Positions 46,799 through 55,480 of a stretch of DNA of 64,000 bases are shown here, in pieces. The notes beneath the pieces were generated by a model. It was not told the origin of the DNA, ran no database searches, and worked only from the letters and a program-made list of their open reading frames with translations. The DNA is from Paucihalobacter ruber (GTDB taxonomy: Bacteria > Bacteroidota > Bacteroidia > Flavobacteriales > Flavobacteriaceae): the NCBI RefSeq assembly GCF_006494535.1, contig NZ_VHIQ01000003.1, positions 248,001-312,000 of the forward strand. The letters run 5' to 3'. Position 1 is the stretch's first letter. Every line of letters starts with the position of its first letter. The translations under genes were made by a program, and so were the position numbers.

Positions 46799-46823
46799 TG
46801 ACATAAAAAATGCCAGTTTGTCA
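46799..46823 (+). promoter_or_regulatory. candidate heat-shock-type operator upstream of htpG
   Basis: The arms TGACA (46799-46803) and TGTCA (46819-46823) form an inverted pair, with TGCCA next to the second arm. The second half overlaps the candidate -33 TTTG of htpG. The pattern TGCCAnTTTGTCA resembles, from memory, a motif before chaperone genes in this phylum; this needs a motif search. Confidence 0.4.
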
Positions 46824-46846
46824 CAATCAAAATGATGGTACTTTTT
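46817..46846 (+). promoter_or_regulatory. candidate promoter of htpG
   Basis: TTTG (46817-46820) is followed by 18 bases and TACTTTTT, close to TAnnTTTG. It lies about 57 bases before the htpG ATG and overlaps the operator-like TGTCA. Confidence 0.5.
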
Positions 46847-46902
46847 TTGATTTCAAACAGTTCGTTAAATACACATAACTAATTTTTATAAATTGAAACA
46901 TT

Positions 46903-48786
46903 ATGACAAAAGGAACCATTAACGTATCGGTTGAAAATATTTTTCCGCTGATAAAAAAATTCCTCTACAGCGATCACGAAATATTTTTAAGAGAATTGGT
47001 AAGTAACGCTACCGATGCAACACTTAAACTCAAACACCTTACCAGTATTGGAGAAGCCAAGGTAGAATACGGAAGTCCAATTATTGAAGTTAAAGTTGAC
47101 AAAGACAACAAAAAAATTCATGTGATTGACCAAGGTTTAGGTATGACAGCCGAAGAAGTTCAAAAGTACATTAACGAAGTGGCTTTTTCCGGTGCCGAAG
47201 AATTTGTAGAAAAATACAAAGACAAAATTAGCGACTCGGGCATTATCGGTCATTTTGGTTTGGGTTTCTATTCTGCCTTTATGGTAGCTGAAAAAGTAGA
47301 AATCATTACCAAATCTTATAAAGATGAACCGGCAGCACACTGGACTTGCGATGGTTCTCCAAATTTCACCATTGAAGAAGCCGACAAAACAAACAGGGGT
47401 ACCGAAATCATCCTTCATATTGCCGAAGATTCAACCGAATTTTTAGATGAATCTCGCATTAAAACTTTGTTGTTAAAGTATAATAAGTTCATGCCTATTC
47501 CAATTAAGTTTGGCACTAAAGAAGAAACCTTGCCATTACCCGAAGGTGCCGATAAAGATGCCAAACCTGAAAAAGTTACTGTAGACAACATTATTAATAA
47601 TACCAACCCGGCATGGACAAAACAACCTACCGATTTAAAAGATGAAGATTACAAATCTTTCTACCGGGAGTTGTACCCCATGCAGTTTGAAGATCCATTA
47701 TTTAATATTCACCTCAATGTAGATTATCCGTTTAACTTAACGGGAATTCTATATTTCCCTAAGCTCTCAAACGATTTAAACCTTCAAAAGGACAGAATTC
47801 AATTATATCAAAACCAAGTTTTTGTAACCGATAATGTTGAAGGCATCGTTCCTGAGTTTTTAACCATGTTACGTGGTGTGATAGATTCACCAGACATTCC
47901 GTTAAACGTCTCGCGTTCGTATTTACAAGCAGATAGTAATGTAAAGAAAATTTCATCTTACATTACCCGAAAGGTAGCCGATAAGCTGAAATCTTTATTT
48001 AGCGATAATCGTGAAGATTTCGAAAAGAAATGGAACGACATTAAAGTGGTGATTGAGTATGGTATGCTATCTGACGAGAAGTTTTTTGAAAAAGCCGAAG
48101 CCTTTGCATTGTATCCAACAGTAGACGACGCTTATTTTACATATGACGAATTGTATAATAAAATAAAAGCCAAGCAAACCGATAAGGACGATAAGCTAGT
48201 TATTCTTTACACCTCAGATAAAGAGGCGCAACACAGCTATATTGAAGCTGCCAAAGCTAAAGGCTATGAAGTGTTGTTAATGGATTCGCCAATTGTGAGT
48301 CATTTAATGCAAAAACTGGAAACCACTAAAGAAAAGGTGAGTTTTGCCCGCGTTGACGCAGATCATATAGACAAGCTTATTGACAAAGACGAGGCTAAAG
48401 TTTCTAAATTAACCGAAGAGGAAAAAATTAGCTTAGAAGACTTATTGAAAGAAGTAATTCCTTCAGAAAAATTTATGGTACAATTAGAAACCATGAATAG
48501 TGACGATGCGCCATTTATTATTACACAACCCGAGTTTATGCGCCGAATGAAAGAAATGCAACAAACCGGCGGCGGTATGTTTGGTATGGGTAACATGCCC
48601 GAAATATACAATTTGGTAGTCAATACCAACTCTGATTTAGTTTCTGAAATTATCAACACTAAAACCAGAAAAAAACAAGAGCGATTAATTAGCCAAAGTT
48701 TAGATTTGGCCAGGTTGTCGCAAGGTTTATTAAAGGGAAAGGAACTTTCTGAATTTATCAAACGCAGTTATGAGATGATTAAATAG
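46903..48786 (+). CDS. htpG: molecular chaperone HtpG (Hsp90)
   Basis: The 627-residue protein has the full bacterial Hsp90 plan: a GHKL ATPase domain (FLRELVSNATDATLKL, IDQGLGMT, GHFGLGFYSAFMVA), a middle domain (DLNLQKDRIQLYQNQVFV, PLNVSRSYLQAD) and a C-terminal dimer domain. The size is close to E. coli HtpG (624). Hsp90 helps late folding of clients under stress. A palindromic TGACA/TGTCA site overlaps its presumed -33 box, and a strong bidirectional terminator follows. Confidence 0.97.
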   Translation: MTKGTINVSVENIFPLIKKFLYSDHEIFLRELVSNATDATLKLKHLTSIGEAKVEYGSPIIEVKVDKDNKKIHVIDQGLGMTAEEVQKYINEVAFSGAEEFVEKYKDKISDSGIIGHFGLGFYSAFMVAEKVEIITKSYKDEPAAHWTCDGSPNFTIEEADKTNRGTEIILHIAEDSTEFLDESRIKTLLLKYNKFMPIPIKFGTKEETLPLPEGADKDAKPEKVTVDNIINNTNPAWTKQPTDLKDEDYKSFYRELYPMQFEDPLFNIHLNVDYPFNLTGILYFPKLSNDLNLQKDRIQLYQNQVFVTDNVEGIVPEFLTMLRGVIDSPDIPLNVSRSYLQADSNVKKISSYITRKVADKLKSLFSDNREDFEKKWNDIKVVIEYGMLSDEKFFEKAEAFALYPTVDDAYFTYDELYNKIKAKQTDKDDKLVILYTSDKEAQHSYIEAAKAKGYEVLLMDSPIVSHLMQKLETTKEKVSFARVDADHIDKLIDKDEAKVSKLTEEEKISLEDLLKEVIPSEKFMVQLETMNSDDAPFIITQPEFMRRMKEMQQTGGGMFGMGNMPEIYNLVVNTNSDLVSEIINTKTRKKQERLISQSLDLARLSQGLLKGKELSEFIKRSYEMIK

Positions 48787-48805
48787 CAATATAACAGCAA
48801 TTTCA

Positions 48806-48843
48806 AAAAAGCCAATTAGTAACTTACTGATTGGCTTTTTTTA
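48806..48843. terminator. bidirectional terminator between htpG and the SulP gene
   Basis: Arms AAGCCAATTAGTAA and TTACTGATTGGCTT form a long stem with one T-G wobble, flanked by A and T runs on opposite sides. It is symmetrical, suiting convergent genes. Confidence 0.88.
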
Positions 48844-48896
48844 TGCTCTATAGCAGATTCACCTTAATAATTTATTAGTTTTTAGAGCAATACCAG

Positions 48897-50435
48897 CTAA
48901 GAAAGATCGTCGGCTAGCACCTTATAAGTAGGATCTTCTAAAACATTGACATCAATAATTGAATCAGCGTTTTGAAGTAATTGCCTGCAATCGGGACTTA
49001 AATGTTTTAAATGTAAAACCTTACCTACTTTTTGATAACGTTCGGTAATTTTATTAAGCGCTTCAATAGCCGACATGTCTACTACTCTACTTTCGTAAAA
49101 GTCGATAATTACCTCATCCGGGTCGTTAAGTACATCAAACTTTTCACTAAAAGCAGCTACAGACCCGAAAAACAACGGACCGTAAATTTCGTAATGCTTT
49201 ATACCATTATCATCCACATATTTTCTGGCACGAATTCGCTTGGCGTTGTCCCATGCAAAAACCAAAGCAGAGATAATAACACCTATAACAACAGCTAAAG
49301 CCAAATTATGCAATACTGCGGTTACCAAAGTTACCAAGACCATGACAATAATATCAGACTTTGGCATTTTATTCAAGGTTTTTACACTTGCCCATTCAAA
49401 GGTACCAATTGCAACCATAATCATGAGTCCGGTAAGCGCTGCCATAGGTACCAACTCAATTAATCCTGAGCCAAACATTACAAACATAAGTAAAGCCACC
49501 GCAGCAACAATACCCGACAATCTTGCTCTTGAACCCGAAGACACATTTATCAAACTTTGTCCTAGCATGGCACAGCCACCCATACCGGAAAATAAACCAG
49601 ATAACATATTTGCTGCGCCTTGTGCAATAGCTTCTTTATTGCTACGACCGCGTGTTTCGGTAATTTCATCTATGATGTTTAAGGTTAATAAACTTTCAAT
49701 TAAACCAACGCCTGCTACAATTGCAGCATAGGGGAAAATGATGCTTAGCATTTCAAAATTAAGCGGCACTTGAGGGATGTGAAACGGCGGAAAACTTCCT
49801 TTTATAGAGGCAATATCACCCACTGTTTTAGTATCTATCCCTAAAAAAGCTACCAAACCAAAAACAACTAAGATAGCCGTTAATGATGCCGGTACAACTT
49901 TGGTTAATTTTGGTAACCCGGCAATAATTAACATGGTAAGCAATACCAATCCCAATAAAATGTATAAAGTTTGACCTGTTAACCAATTACCCGAGCTGTC
50001 TTTAAATTGATCTAATTGAGACATGAAAATGATGATGGCCAGTCCGTTAACAAATCCAAAAATTACGGGATGCGGCACTAATCTTATCAGTTTACCCAAT
50101 TTAAAAACTCCGGCCAAAACCTGAAATATTCCTGCTAAAATAACGGTTGCAAAAATATATTCAACACCGTGCGAGATTACCAGACTAACGAGTACTACGG
50201 CAACAGCTCCGGTAGCTCCTGAAATCATCCCCGGGCGGCCACCAAAAACTGCGGTTACCAATCCCATTACAAATGCTGCATACAACCCGGTTAATGGCGA
50301 CAAACCTGCGATAAGCGCAAAAGCCACAGCTTCTGGTACTAAAGCCAATGCTACTGTTAAACCTGCCAGTATTTCGGTTTTATAATTTACTTTTTGCGAT
50401 AAATCAAATAAATTCAGGTGTTTTTTAAACTTCAT
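48897..50435 (-). CDS. SulP family inorganic anion transporter with STAS domain
   Basis: The 512-residue protein opens NLFDLSQKVNYKTEILAGLTVALALVPEAVAF split around the first helix, the SulP signature, and has about 11-14 membrane helices (GLMIMVAIGTFEW, GMGGCAMLGQSLINVSSG). The last ~100 residues are a STAS domain (DEVIIDFYESRVVDMSAIEAL). SulP proteins carry sulfate, bicarbonate or organic anions. The short STAS and length fit the bicarbonate/sulfate group, but the substrate is unclear. Confidence 0.92.
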   Translation of the reverse strand: MKFKKHLNLFDLSQKVNYKTEILAGLTVALALVPEAVAFALIAGLSPLTGLYAAFVMGLVTAVFGGRPGMISGATGAVAVVLVSLVISHGVEYIFATVILAGIFQVLAGVFKLGKLIRLVPHPVIFGFVNGLAIIIFMSQLDQFKDSSGNWLTGQTLYILLGLVLLTMLIIAGLPKLTKVVPASLTAILVVFGLVAFLGIDTKTVGDIASIKGSFPPFHIPQVPLNFEMLSIIFPYAAIVAGVGLIESLLTLNIIDEITETRGRSNKEAIAQGAANMLSGLFSGMGGCAMLGQSLINVSSGSRARLSGIVAAVALLMFVMFGSGLIELVPMAALTGLMIMVAIGTFEWASVKTLNKMPKSDIIVMVLVTLVTAVLHNLALAVVIGVIISALVFAWDNAKRIRARKYVDDNGIKHYEIYGPLFFGSVAAFSEKFDVLNDPDEVIIDFYESRVVDMSAIEALNKITERYQKVGKVLHLKHLSPDCRQLLQNADSIIDVNVLEDPTYKVLADDLS

Positions 50436-50480
50436 AATCTTCCCGTTTTTTAAACTTTTTATGGTTAAAAATCAAGTCGG

Positions 50481-50510
50481 CAAAATTAGAACATTATATG
50501 GGCTTACAAA
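50481..50510 (-). promoter_or_regulatory. candidate -33/-7 promoter for the SulP gene
   Basis: On the minus strand TTTG (50507-50510) is followed by 18 bases and TAATTTTG (50481-50488), then C. It lies 46 bases before the SulP ATG. Confidence 0.6.
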
Positions 50511-50684
50511 GACAAATAGTGTATTTAATCACGAAAAGCATTGAGTAACAAACTTTAAATTAGTCAGCATTTTCGACAAAACGCAAATTCTTTTCACATC
50601 AAATGGAAACCAATAAATACAAAGCTTGATATATCTCGCGATATTTTGTAACTTCAGCCATGTTTAATTTTAAAAGAAAAGAAT

Positions 50685-50909
50685 ATGGGTAAAGGAGATA
50701 AAAAAACAAAAAGAGGTAAAATCATTTCGGGTAGTTATGGTGTTTTAAGACCGAAAAAGAAAGCACTGCCAAAGTTGGTTTCAAAGCCTAAAAAAGAAAC
50801 TCAGGTGAAGGTAGTTGCCGAGGCTGCTGAAAAGACTGTTAAAAAACCTGCCGCAAAAAAGACAAGCACCAAAAAAGCCTCAACAAAAAAAGCTGAGGCA
50901 GTGAAATAA
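50685..50909 (+). CDS. 30S ribosomal protein THX
   Basis: The 74-residue very basic protein starts MGKGDKKTKRGKIISGSYGV, matching the bacterial THX (Thx/bS20-associated small) family, which stabilises the head of the 30S subunit. The C-terminal half is a Lys/Ala/Thr tail (KKPAAKKTSTKKAS), longer than the 26-residue Thermus peptide. It is a single-gene unit, closed by a terminator 24 bases downstream. Confidence 0.9.
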   Translation: MGKGDKKTKRGKIISGSYGVLRPKKKALPKLVSKPKKETQVKVVAEAAEKTVKKPAAKKTSTKKASTKKAEAVK

Positions 50910-50932
50910 TTTAATTTAAACTAATTATTTTG

Positions 50933-50967
50933 GGCGATTTCACTAACTGGAATCGCCTATTTTTTTA
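50933..50967 (+). terminator. terminator after the THX gene
   Basis: Arms GGCGATTTC (50933-50941) and GGAATCGCC (50949-50957) pair with one wobble around a 7-base loop, followed by TA and seven T. Confidence 0.85.
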
Positions 50968-51723
50968 TCGTGTAAATACTAATTTATTAGTAGTTGATAA
51001 ATTAGCATCGAAATTGTAGTTATCTAAATCAAAAGCCTTTAAATCTTCTACATTTTCAATTTGATGCTCAACTACATATCTTGCCATTAATCCTCTGGCA
51101 TATTTAGCAAAAAAACTAATGGTTTTATAAGTACCATTTTTAAATTCTTTAAAATCTACATCAACCACATTAGCTTTGAGTTGTTTTTTGTCAACTGCTT
51201 TAAAATATTCGTTACTGGCAAGGTTAAGCAACACTTCGCCTTCGGTCATTTCGTTATTTAAAAAAGTAGTGACCTTAGATTTCCAAAACTGATATAAATC
51301 TTTACTCTTTCCAATGGGAAATTTAGTACCCATTTCCAATCTGTACGGCATAATTAGGTCTAATGGTTTTAAAATACCGTACAATCCTGATAAAATTCTT
51401 ACCTTATTTTGAAGGGTATCGATTTTATCATTATCAATAGAATATGCATCCAAACCTCTGTAAACATCACCATTAAAGGCATACACCGCCGGCCTTGAAT
51501 TGGTTGCCTTAAAAGGCAATTGCCAGTCCTGATTGCGTTGATAATTCAACTCACTCAAATCGGGTGAAATGCTCATGAGTTCACCTAACTTTTTAACCGA
51601 TTGTTTTTTAAGAAGCTTATTAATTTGAGCTGCTTCATCTAGAAATACAGCTTCAGATTGTTTCTCTACAGGTAATTCTGTATCAAAATCAAGAGATTTT
51701 GCCGGTGATAAAACTAATTTCAT
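50965..51723 (-). CDS. yaaA: peroxide stress protein YaaA (DUF328/UPF0246)
   Basis: The 252-residue protein carries the YaaA family phrases MKLVLSPAKSLDF, PAVYAFNGDVYRGLDA, LSGLYGILKPLDLIMPYRLEM, NLASNEYFKAVDKKQ and ISFFAKYARGLMARY. E. coli YaaA limits free iron and DNA damage under peroxide stress, and binds DNA. It converges with the THX gene, and its own promoter (51745-51775) is clear. Confidence 0.95.
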   Translation of the reverse strand: MKLVLSPAKSLDFDTELPVEKQSEAVFLDEAAQINKLLKKQSVKKLGELMSISPDLSELNYQRNQDWQLPFKATNSRPAVYAFNGDVYRGLDAYSIDNDKIDTLQNKVRILSGLYGILKPLDLIMPYRLEMGTKFPIGKSKDLYQFWKSKVTTFLNNEMTEGEVLLNLASNEYFKAVDKKQLKANVVDVDFKEFKNGTYKTISFFAKYARGLMARYVVEHQIENVEDLKAFDLDNYNFDANLSTTNKLVFTR

Positions 51724-51744
51724 TATATTAATTTTTATAAGGTA

Positions 51745-51775
51745 TAAAGTTACAATTTACCTCAGCTATTATCAA
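51745..51775 (-). promoter_or_regulatory. candidate -33/-7 promoter for yaaA
   Basis: On the minus strand TTG (51773-51775) is followed by 20 bases and TAACTTTA (51745-51752), one base off TAnnTTTG. It lies 22 bases before the yaaA ATG. Confidence 0.55.
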
Positions 51776-51816
51776 GTTGAAACAGAAGTAAAATTCAATA
51801 GTGAAATAGATGATAG

Positions 51817-52860
51817 TTATATCAAATCCTGATGTTTGGCATAATCTCGCCATTTGGTGATACACTCTTGCATATCCTGCGGCACCTCGCATTCAAAAGA
51901 CATCATTTTGCCGCTTACCGGATGTTTAAACCCTAGCGTCTTAGCATGTAATGCCTGCCTTGGTAATATTTTAAAACAATTATCTACAAATTGTTTGTAT
52001 TTGGTAAAGGTGGTTCCTTTTAAAATAGCATCGCCACCGTAACGCGCGTCGTTAAATAAGGTATGACCAATGTGTTTTAAATGTACACGTATTTGATGGG
52101 TACGTCCTGTTTCTAATTTACAAGCTACTAAAGTGGTATAGCCAAAGCGCTCTAATACTTTGTAATGTGTAATGGCGGGTTTACCTTTATCGGCATCATC
52201 ACCCTCATATACTGTATTTTGAAGTCGGTTTTTAGGATGTCGACCAATATGGCCTTCTATGGTTCCAGCATCATCTTCAACATTTCCCCAAACCAAGGCG
52301 ATGTATTCGCGTTCACTACTTTTATCAAAAAACTGCTTAGCCAAATGCGCCATGGTACTTTCGGTTTTGGCTACCACTAGCAAACCACTGGTGTCTTTAT
52401 CTATTCTATGCACCAAACCCGGACGGTTACTTGAATTATTGGGTAGATTTTCAAAATGATATACCAGTGCATTAATTAAGGTACCCGAATAATTACCATG
52501 TCCCGGATGTACCACCATACCAGCGGGTTTATTAACAACAAGCAATTCTTCATCTTCAAAAACAATATCTAAGGGAATATTTTCGGGAGTTAGCAAATAC
52601 TCATAAGGCGGATGCTGAAACATCACCCTAATATGGTCGTTGGGCTTTACTTTATAATTAGATTTTACCGCTGTACCATTTACATAGATACACCCTTCCT
52701 TGGCAGCACTTTGAATTTTATTACGCGTAGCGTTTTCAACAAAATTCATTAAATATTTATCTATTCGTAACGGATTTTGACCTTTTTCAACCAAAAAGGT
52801 ATAATGCTCATACAACTCATCATCGTCTTGAGCTTCGGGTGAAAATTGTTCTTCTAACAT
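51817..52860 (-). CDS. RluA/RluD family pseudouridine synthase
   Basis: The 347-residue enzyme has an N-terminal S4 domain (RIDKYLMNFVENATRNKIQ) and an RluA-type catalytic core with HRIDKDTSGLLVVAK (catalytic Asp) and RTHQIRVHLKHIGHTLFND. It converts uridines in large rRNA; the S4 domain plus length fits RluD best, though RluC is also possible. The start is ATG 52860; an upstream TTG at 52869 is less likely. It follows the PASTA gene by 11 bases in the same operon. Confidence 0.93.
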   Translation of the reverse strand: MLEEQFSPEAQDDDELYEHYTFLVEKGQNPLRIDKYLMNFVENATRNKIQSAAKEGCIYVNGTAVKSNYKVKPNDHIRVMFQHPPYEYLLTPENIPLDIVFEDEELLVVNKPAGMVVHPGHGNYSGTLINALVYHFENLPNNSSNRPGLVHRIDKDTSGLLVVAKTESTMAHLAKQFFDKSSEREYIALVWGNVEDDAGTIEGHIGRHPKNRLQNTVYEGDDADKGKPAITHYKVLERFGYTTLVACKLETGRTHQIRVHLKHIGHTLFNDARYGGDAILKGTTFTKYKQFVDNCFKILPRQALHAKTLGFKHPVSGKMMSFECEVPQDMQECITKWRDYAKHQDLI

Positions 52861-52871
52861 AACTACCAACC

Positions 52872-53474
52872 TTACTGGTTATCTTCGGCTAACTGTGAAT
52901 TTTGAGATTGCGAATCGCTGCCTTTTCGGGTTCCGTTGCCCAATACAATGTCTATTTTTGAAGTAAGTGGCAATAAATCGCCTGCACTGAGCTTGTCGCC
53001 TTTATACGAAATTTCTAAAACTTCATCTTTACCCAAATCGTCTTCATAAATAATTTTACCTATCTCAAAACCAAGCGACTCCAAAGTTGGCTTCGCCTGT
53101 CTGTAAGTTCGCCTGATGACATTAGGTACTAGAACTTTTCTATAATCGCTGGGATTCAAAATCAAATAAATTTTACGATCCCTTTTTACCGATGAACCTA
53201 CCAAAGGATACTGCTCTATTACAGCGTATTTCGGATAATTTGGGTTGTAATTGGCAGAATCCTGAACCTCTAATTTTAGATTCAAATCTTTAAGTTGAAT
53301 TTGAGCTGTTTCTAATGACAAACCGGATAAATCAGGTACTGTAATATATTCGCCATGGTTAGTAGTAACTTTTAACCACTGTAAAATTACATATGCCAAA
53401 ACCACTACTATTACCAAAGCCAAGGCTATTTGTTTCAAAAAAACTTTACTGGTTAAAAACTTGAAAAAACTCAT
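52872..53474 (-). CDS. PASTA domain membrane protein
   Basis: The 200-residue protein has one membrane segment (ALVIVVVLAYVILQWL, about residues 17-33) and two complete PASTA domains outside (VPDLSGLSLETAQIQLKDLN and VPNVIRRTYRQAKPTLESLG), plus a third partial one. PASTA domains bind peptidoglycan fragments. No kinase domain is present, unlike PrkC. Position upstream of rluD and divergent from ddl suggests a cell-wall role, and is a layout I know from flavobacteria. Confidence 0.9.
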   Translation of the reverse strand: MSFFKFLTSKVFLKQIALALVIVVVLAYVILQWLKVTTNHGEYITVPDLSGLSLETAQIQLKDLNLKLEVQDSANYNPNYPKYAVIEQYPLVGSSVKRDRKIYLILNPSDYRKVLVPNVIRRTYRQAKPTLESLGFEIGKIIYEDDLGKDEVLEISYKGDKLSAGDLLPLTSKIDIVLGNGTRKGSDSQSQNSQLAEDNQ

Positions 53475-53619
53475 GATTTAGCAATAAAACATCTATAATT
53501 AAAATACGGTGGTAAATATAAACAATAGCATTTAAAAAACGGATTTACAACATTGAATTGTCTTTGAAATAAAAATGTTATTCAGCTTAAAACCTTTCAA
53601 TTTAAATACTACTTTAGTA

Positions 53620-53648
53620 TTGTTAAACATGAAATACGGATATTTTTG
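53620..53648 (+). promoter_or_regulatory. candidate -33/-7 promoter for ddl
   Basis: TTG (53620-53622) is followed by 18 bases and TATTTTTG (53641-53648), an exact -7 consensus. It lies 42 bases before the ddl ATG in a 216-base divergent gap. Confidence 0.6.
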
Positions 53649-53690
53649 TAATTCGGATGTTTTAAAAACTTATTAAAAAATAATTTAGAT

Positions 53691-54677
53691 ATGAAGCATA
53701 TAGCCATAATTATGGGAGGCTACTCGAGCGAGTACGAAATTTCGCTTAAAAGCGGCAATGTGGTGTACCAAAAATTAGACAAATCAAAATACAAGGCTTA
53801 TCGCATTCATATTTTTAAAAACAAATGGGTTTATGTAAATGACCACAATGAAGAGTTTCCTGTTAACAGGCATAATTTCTCTATTGATGTAAACGATTCC
53901 ACCATAACATTCGACTGTGTTTTTAACGCAATTCACGGCGCACCGGGTGAAGACGGTTACATGCAGGCGTATCTTGAACTCTTAGGAATTCCGCACACCA
54001 GTTGCCCAATGTATCAAGCGGCACTTACCTTTAACAAAAGAGATTGTTTGAGTGTGTTAAAACCCTACGGAATTAAAACAGCCAAAAGTTACTACCTTAA
54101 CAAAGGTGATAATATAGATGTTTCGAGCATTATCAATACCGTAGGTTTACCATGTTTTGTTAAAGCCAATAAGGCAGGCAGCAGTTTTGGTATCACCAAG
54201 GTTTACAAGGTTGAAGACATACCAAACGCATTGGAAGTTGCCTTTGCTGAAGACAATGAAGTACTAATTGAAAGTTTTTTAGATGGTACAGAAGTATCGG
54301 TTGGTGTTATTACCTATCAAGGTGAAGTCACTGTTTTACCCATTACGGAAATAGTGAGCAACAACGATTTTTTTGATTACAATGCCAAATATTTAGGTGA
54401 GTCACAGGAAATTACACCCGCAAGAATTCCTGAACATTTAGCCGAAAAAGTGAATGTAACCGCCAAAAAAGTATATGAAATTTTACAACTAAAAGGCTTT
54501 AGTCGAAGCGAATACATATTTAAAGACAACGAACCGCATTTACTCGAGATCAATACCGTTCCGGGTTTAACAGAGGCTAGTATACTTCCGCAACAGGCAC
54601 AAGCGGCAGGCATAACTTTATCTGATTTGTTTTCTAATGCTATCGAGGAAAGTTTAAGAGGCTTTGATAAAGCATAA
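53691..54677 (+). CDS. ddl: D-alanine--D-alanine ligase
   Basis: The 328-residue ATP-grasp enzyme makes the D-Ala-D-Ala dipeptide for peptidoglycan. Signatures are IMGGYSSEYEISLKSG, FNAIHGAPGEDGYMQAYLE, PCFVKANKAGSSFG, LIESFLDGTEVSVGV and LLEINTVPGLTEASILP, all intact. The terminal dipeptide-specific region has Y rather than an F/Y switch seen in vancomycin ligases; nothing suggests D-Ala-D-Lac activity. It is followed by coaD after 49 bases. Confidence 0.97.
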   Translation: MKHIAIIMGGYSSEYEISLKSGNVVYQKLDKSKYKAYRIHIFKNKWVYVNDHNEEFPVNRHNFSIDVNDSTITFDCVFNAIHGAPGEDGYMQAYLELLGIPHTSCPMYQAALTFNKRDCLSVLKPYGIKTAKSYYLNKGDNIDVSSIINTVGLPCFVKANKAGSSFGITKVYKVEDIPNALEVAFAEDNEVLIESFLDGTEVSVGVITYQGEVTVLPITEIVSNNDFFDYNAKYLGESQEITPARIPEHLAEKVNVTAKKVYEILQLKGFSRSEYIFKDNEPHLLEINTVPGLTEASILPQQAQAAGITLSDLFSNAIEESLRGFDKA

Positions 54678-54694
54678 TAAAGGCTACATTTTTG

Positions 54695-54702
54695 TATCTT
54701 TG
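54695..54702 (+). promoter_or_regulatory. -7 promoter box for coaD
   Basis: TATCTTTG is an exact TAnnTTTG match 24 bases before the coaD ATG. It suggests coaD has its own start of transcription downstream of ddl. Confidence 0.55.
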
Positions 54703-54726
54703 ACCTAATTGTAACTTACACTCATC

Positions 54727-55191
54727 ATGAAACGCGCACTCTTTCCCGGATCTTTTGACCCCATTACTTTAGGGCACTTTGATATTATAAAGCGTGGCGT
54801 TCATTTATTTGATGAAGTTGTGGTTGCCATCGGTATTAATGCCGATAAAAAATATATGTTTAGCGTTGAAGAACGACAAGGTTTTATTGAAGACGCCTTT
54901 AAAGATGAACCAAAAGTTAAAGTAGTTACCTATGAGGGCTTAACTATCGATTTTTGTAAATTAATAGACGCTCAGTTTATATTGCGAGGTCTTCGTAATC
55001 CGGCCGATTTTGAATTTGAAAAAGCCATTGCACATACCAATCGAAAGCTTTCTAAAATTGAAACTGTTTTTTTACTAACCGCTTCTAAAACCTCCTATAT
55101 ATCATCGTCTATTGTTAGAGATGTTATAAGAAATAGTGGTGATTATACGGTTTTAGTACCAGAAAGTGTGCGAGTTAAACAGAAGCGCTAA
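54727..55191 (+). CDS. coaD: phosphopantetheine adenylyltransferase
   Basis: The 154-residue enzyme adenylates 4'-phosphopantetheine, the penultimate step of coenzyme A synthesis. The nucleotidyltransferase motif TLGHFD (TxGH) is in FPGSFDPITLGH, and the second motif ISSSIVRD near the C-terminus completes the ATP site. FILRGLRNPADFEFE marks the family. The length is typical. Confidence 0.97.
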   Translation: MKRALFPGSFDPITLGHFDIIKRGVHLFDEVVVAIGINADKKYMFSVEERQGFIEDAFKDEPKVKVVTYEGLTIDFCKLIDAQFILRGLRNPADFEFEKAIAHTNRKLSKIETVFLLTASKTSYISSSIVRDVIRNSGDYTVLVPESVRVKQKR

Positions 55192-55256
55192 ATTCAAATC
55201 TTCTAATAAGTTGTAGTTAAAACAACTAACCTCATACGGCATTTTATAAAATAAAA

Positions 55257-55301
55257 AAGCATCAGTTCCCAGTGTTGTTAAAACCGTTCAGACTGACGCT
55301 T
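55257..55301. terminator. possible terminator between coaD and the GSCFA gene
   Basis: Arms AAGCATCAGT and ACTGACGCTT pair with one mismatch over a 25-base loop. Read leftward it ends in six T; read rightward it is followed by TCTTTAT. It might close the GSCFA gene or coaD. The rest of the 289-base gap 55192-55480 shows no gene. Confidence 0.4.
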
Positions 55302-55480
55302 CTTTATAAAAAATGATTAATAGCAGTACGAATATATGGCTATTTACAATTGTCATTTTATTTTTTCGATGACACGTAATTAAAAAGGACAAAAAACAAG
55401 TCCATGTTTTTATGTCGGTAATGCTATACTTTTCATCGATTACCAGACTAATAAAAAACAGCCCGAGTCAAGATGTAGAT

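Noticed and set aside
49240-49731. A 163-residue open frame antisense to the SulP gene
   Set aside because: It is a shadow of a well-supported transporter and has no recognisable motif.
52861-52869. TTG start for the pseudouridine synthase
   Set aside because: An ATG nine bases downstream keeps the whole family-typical N-terminus and is the simpler choice.
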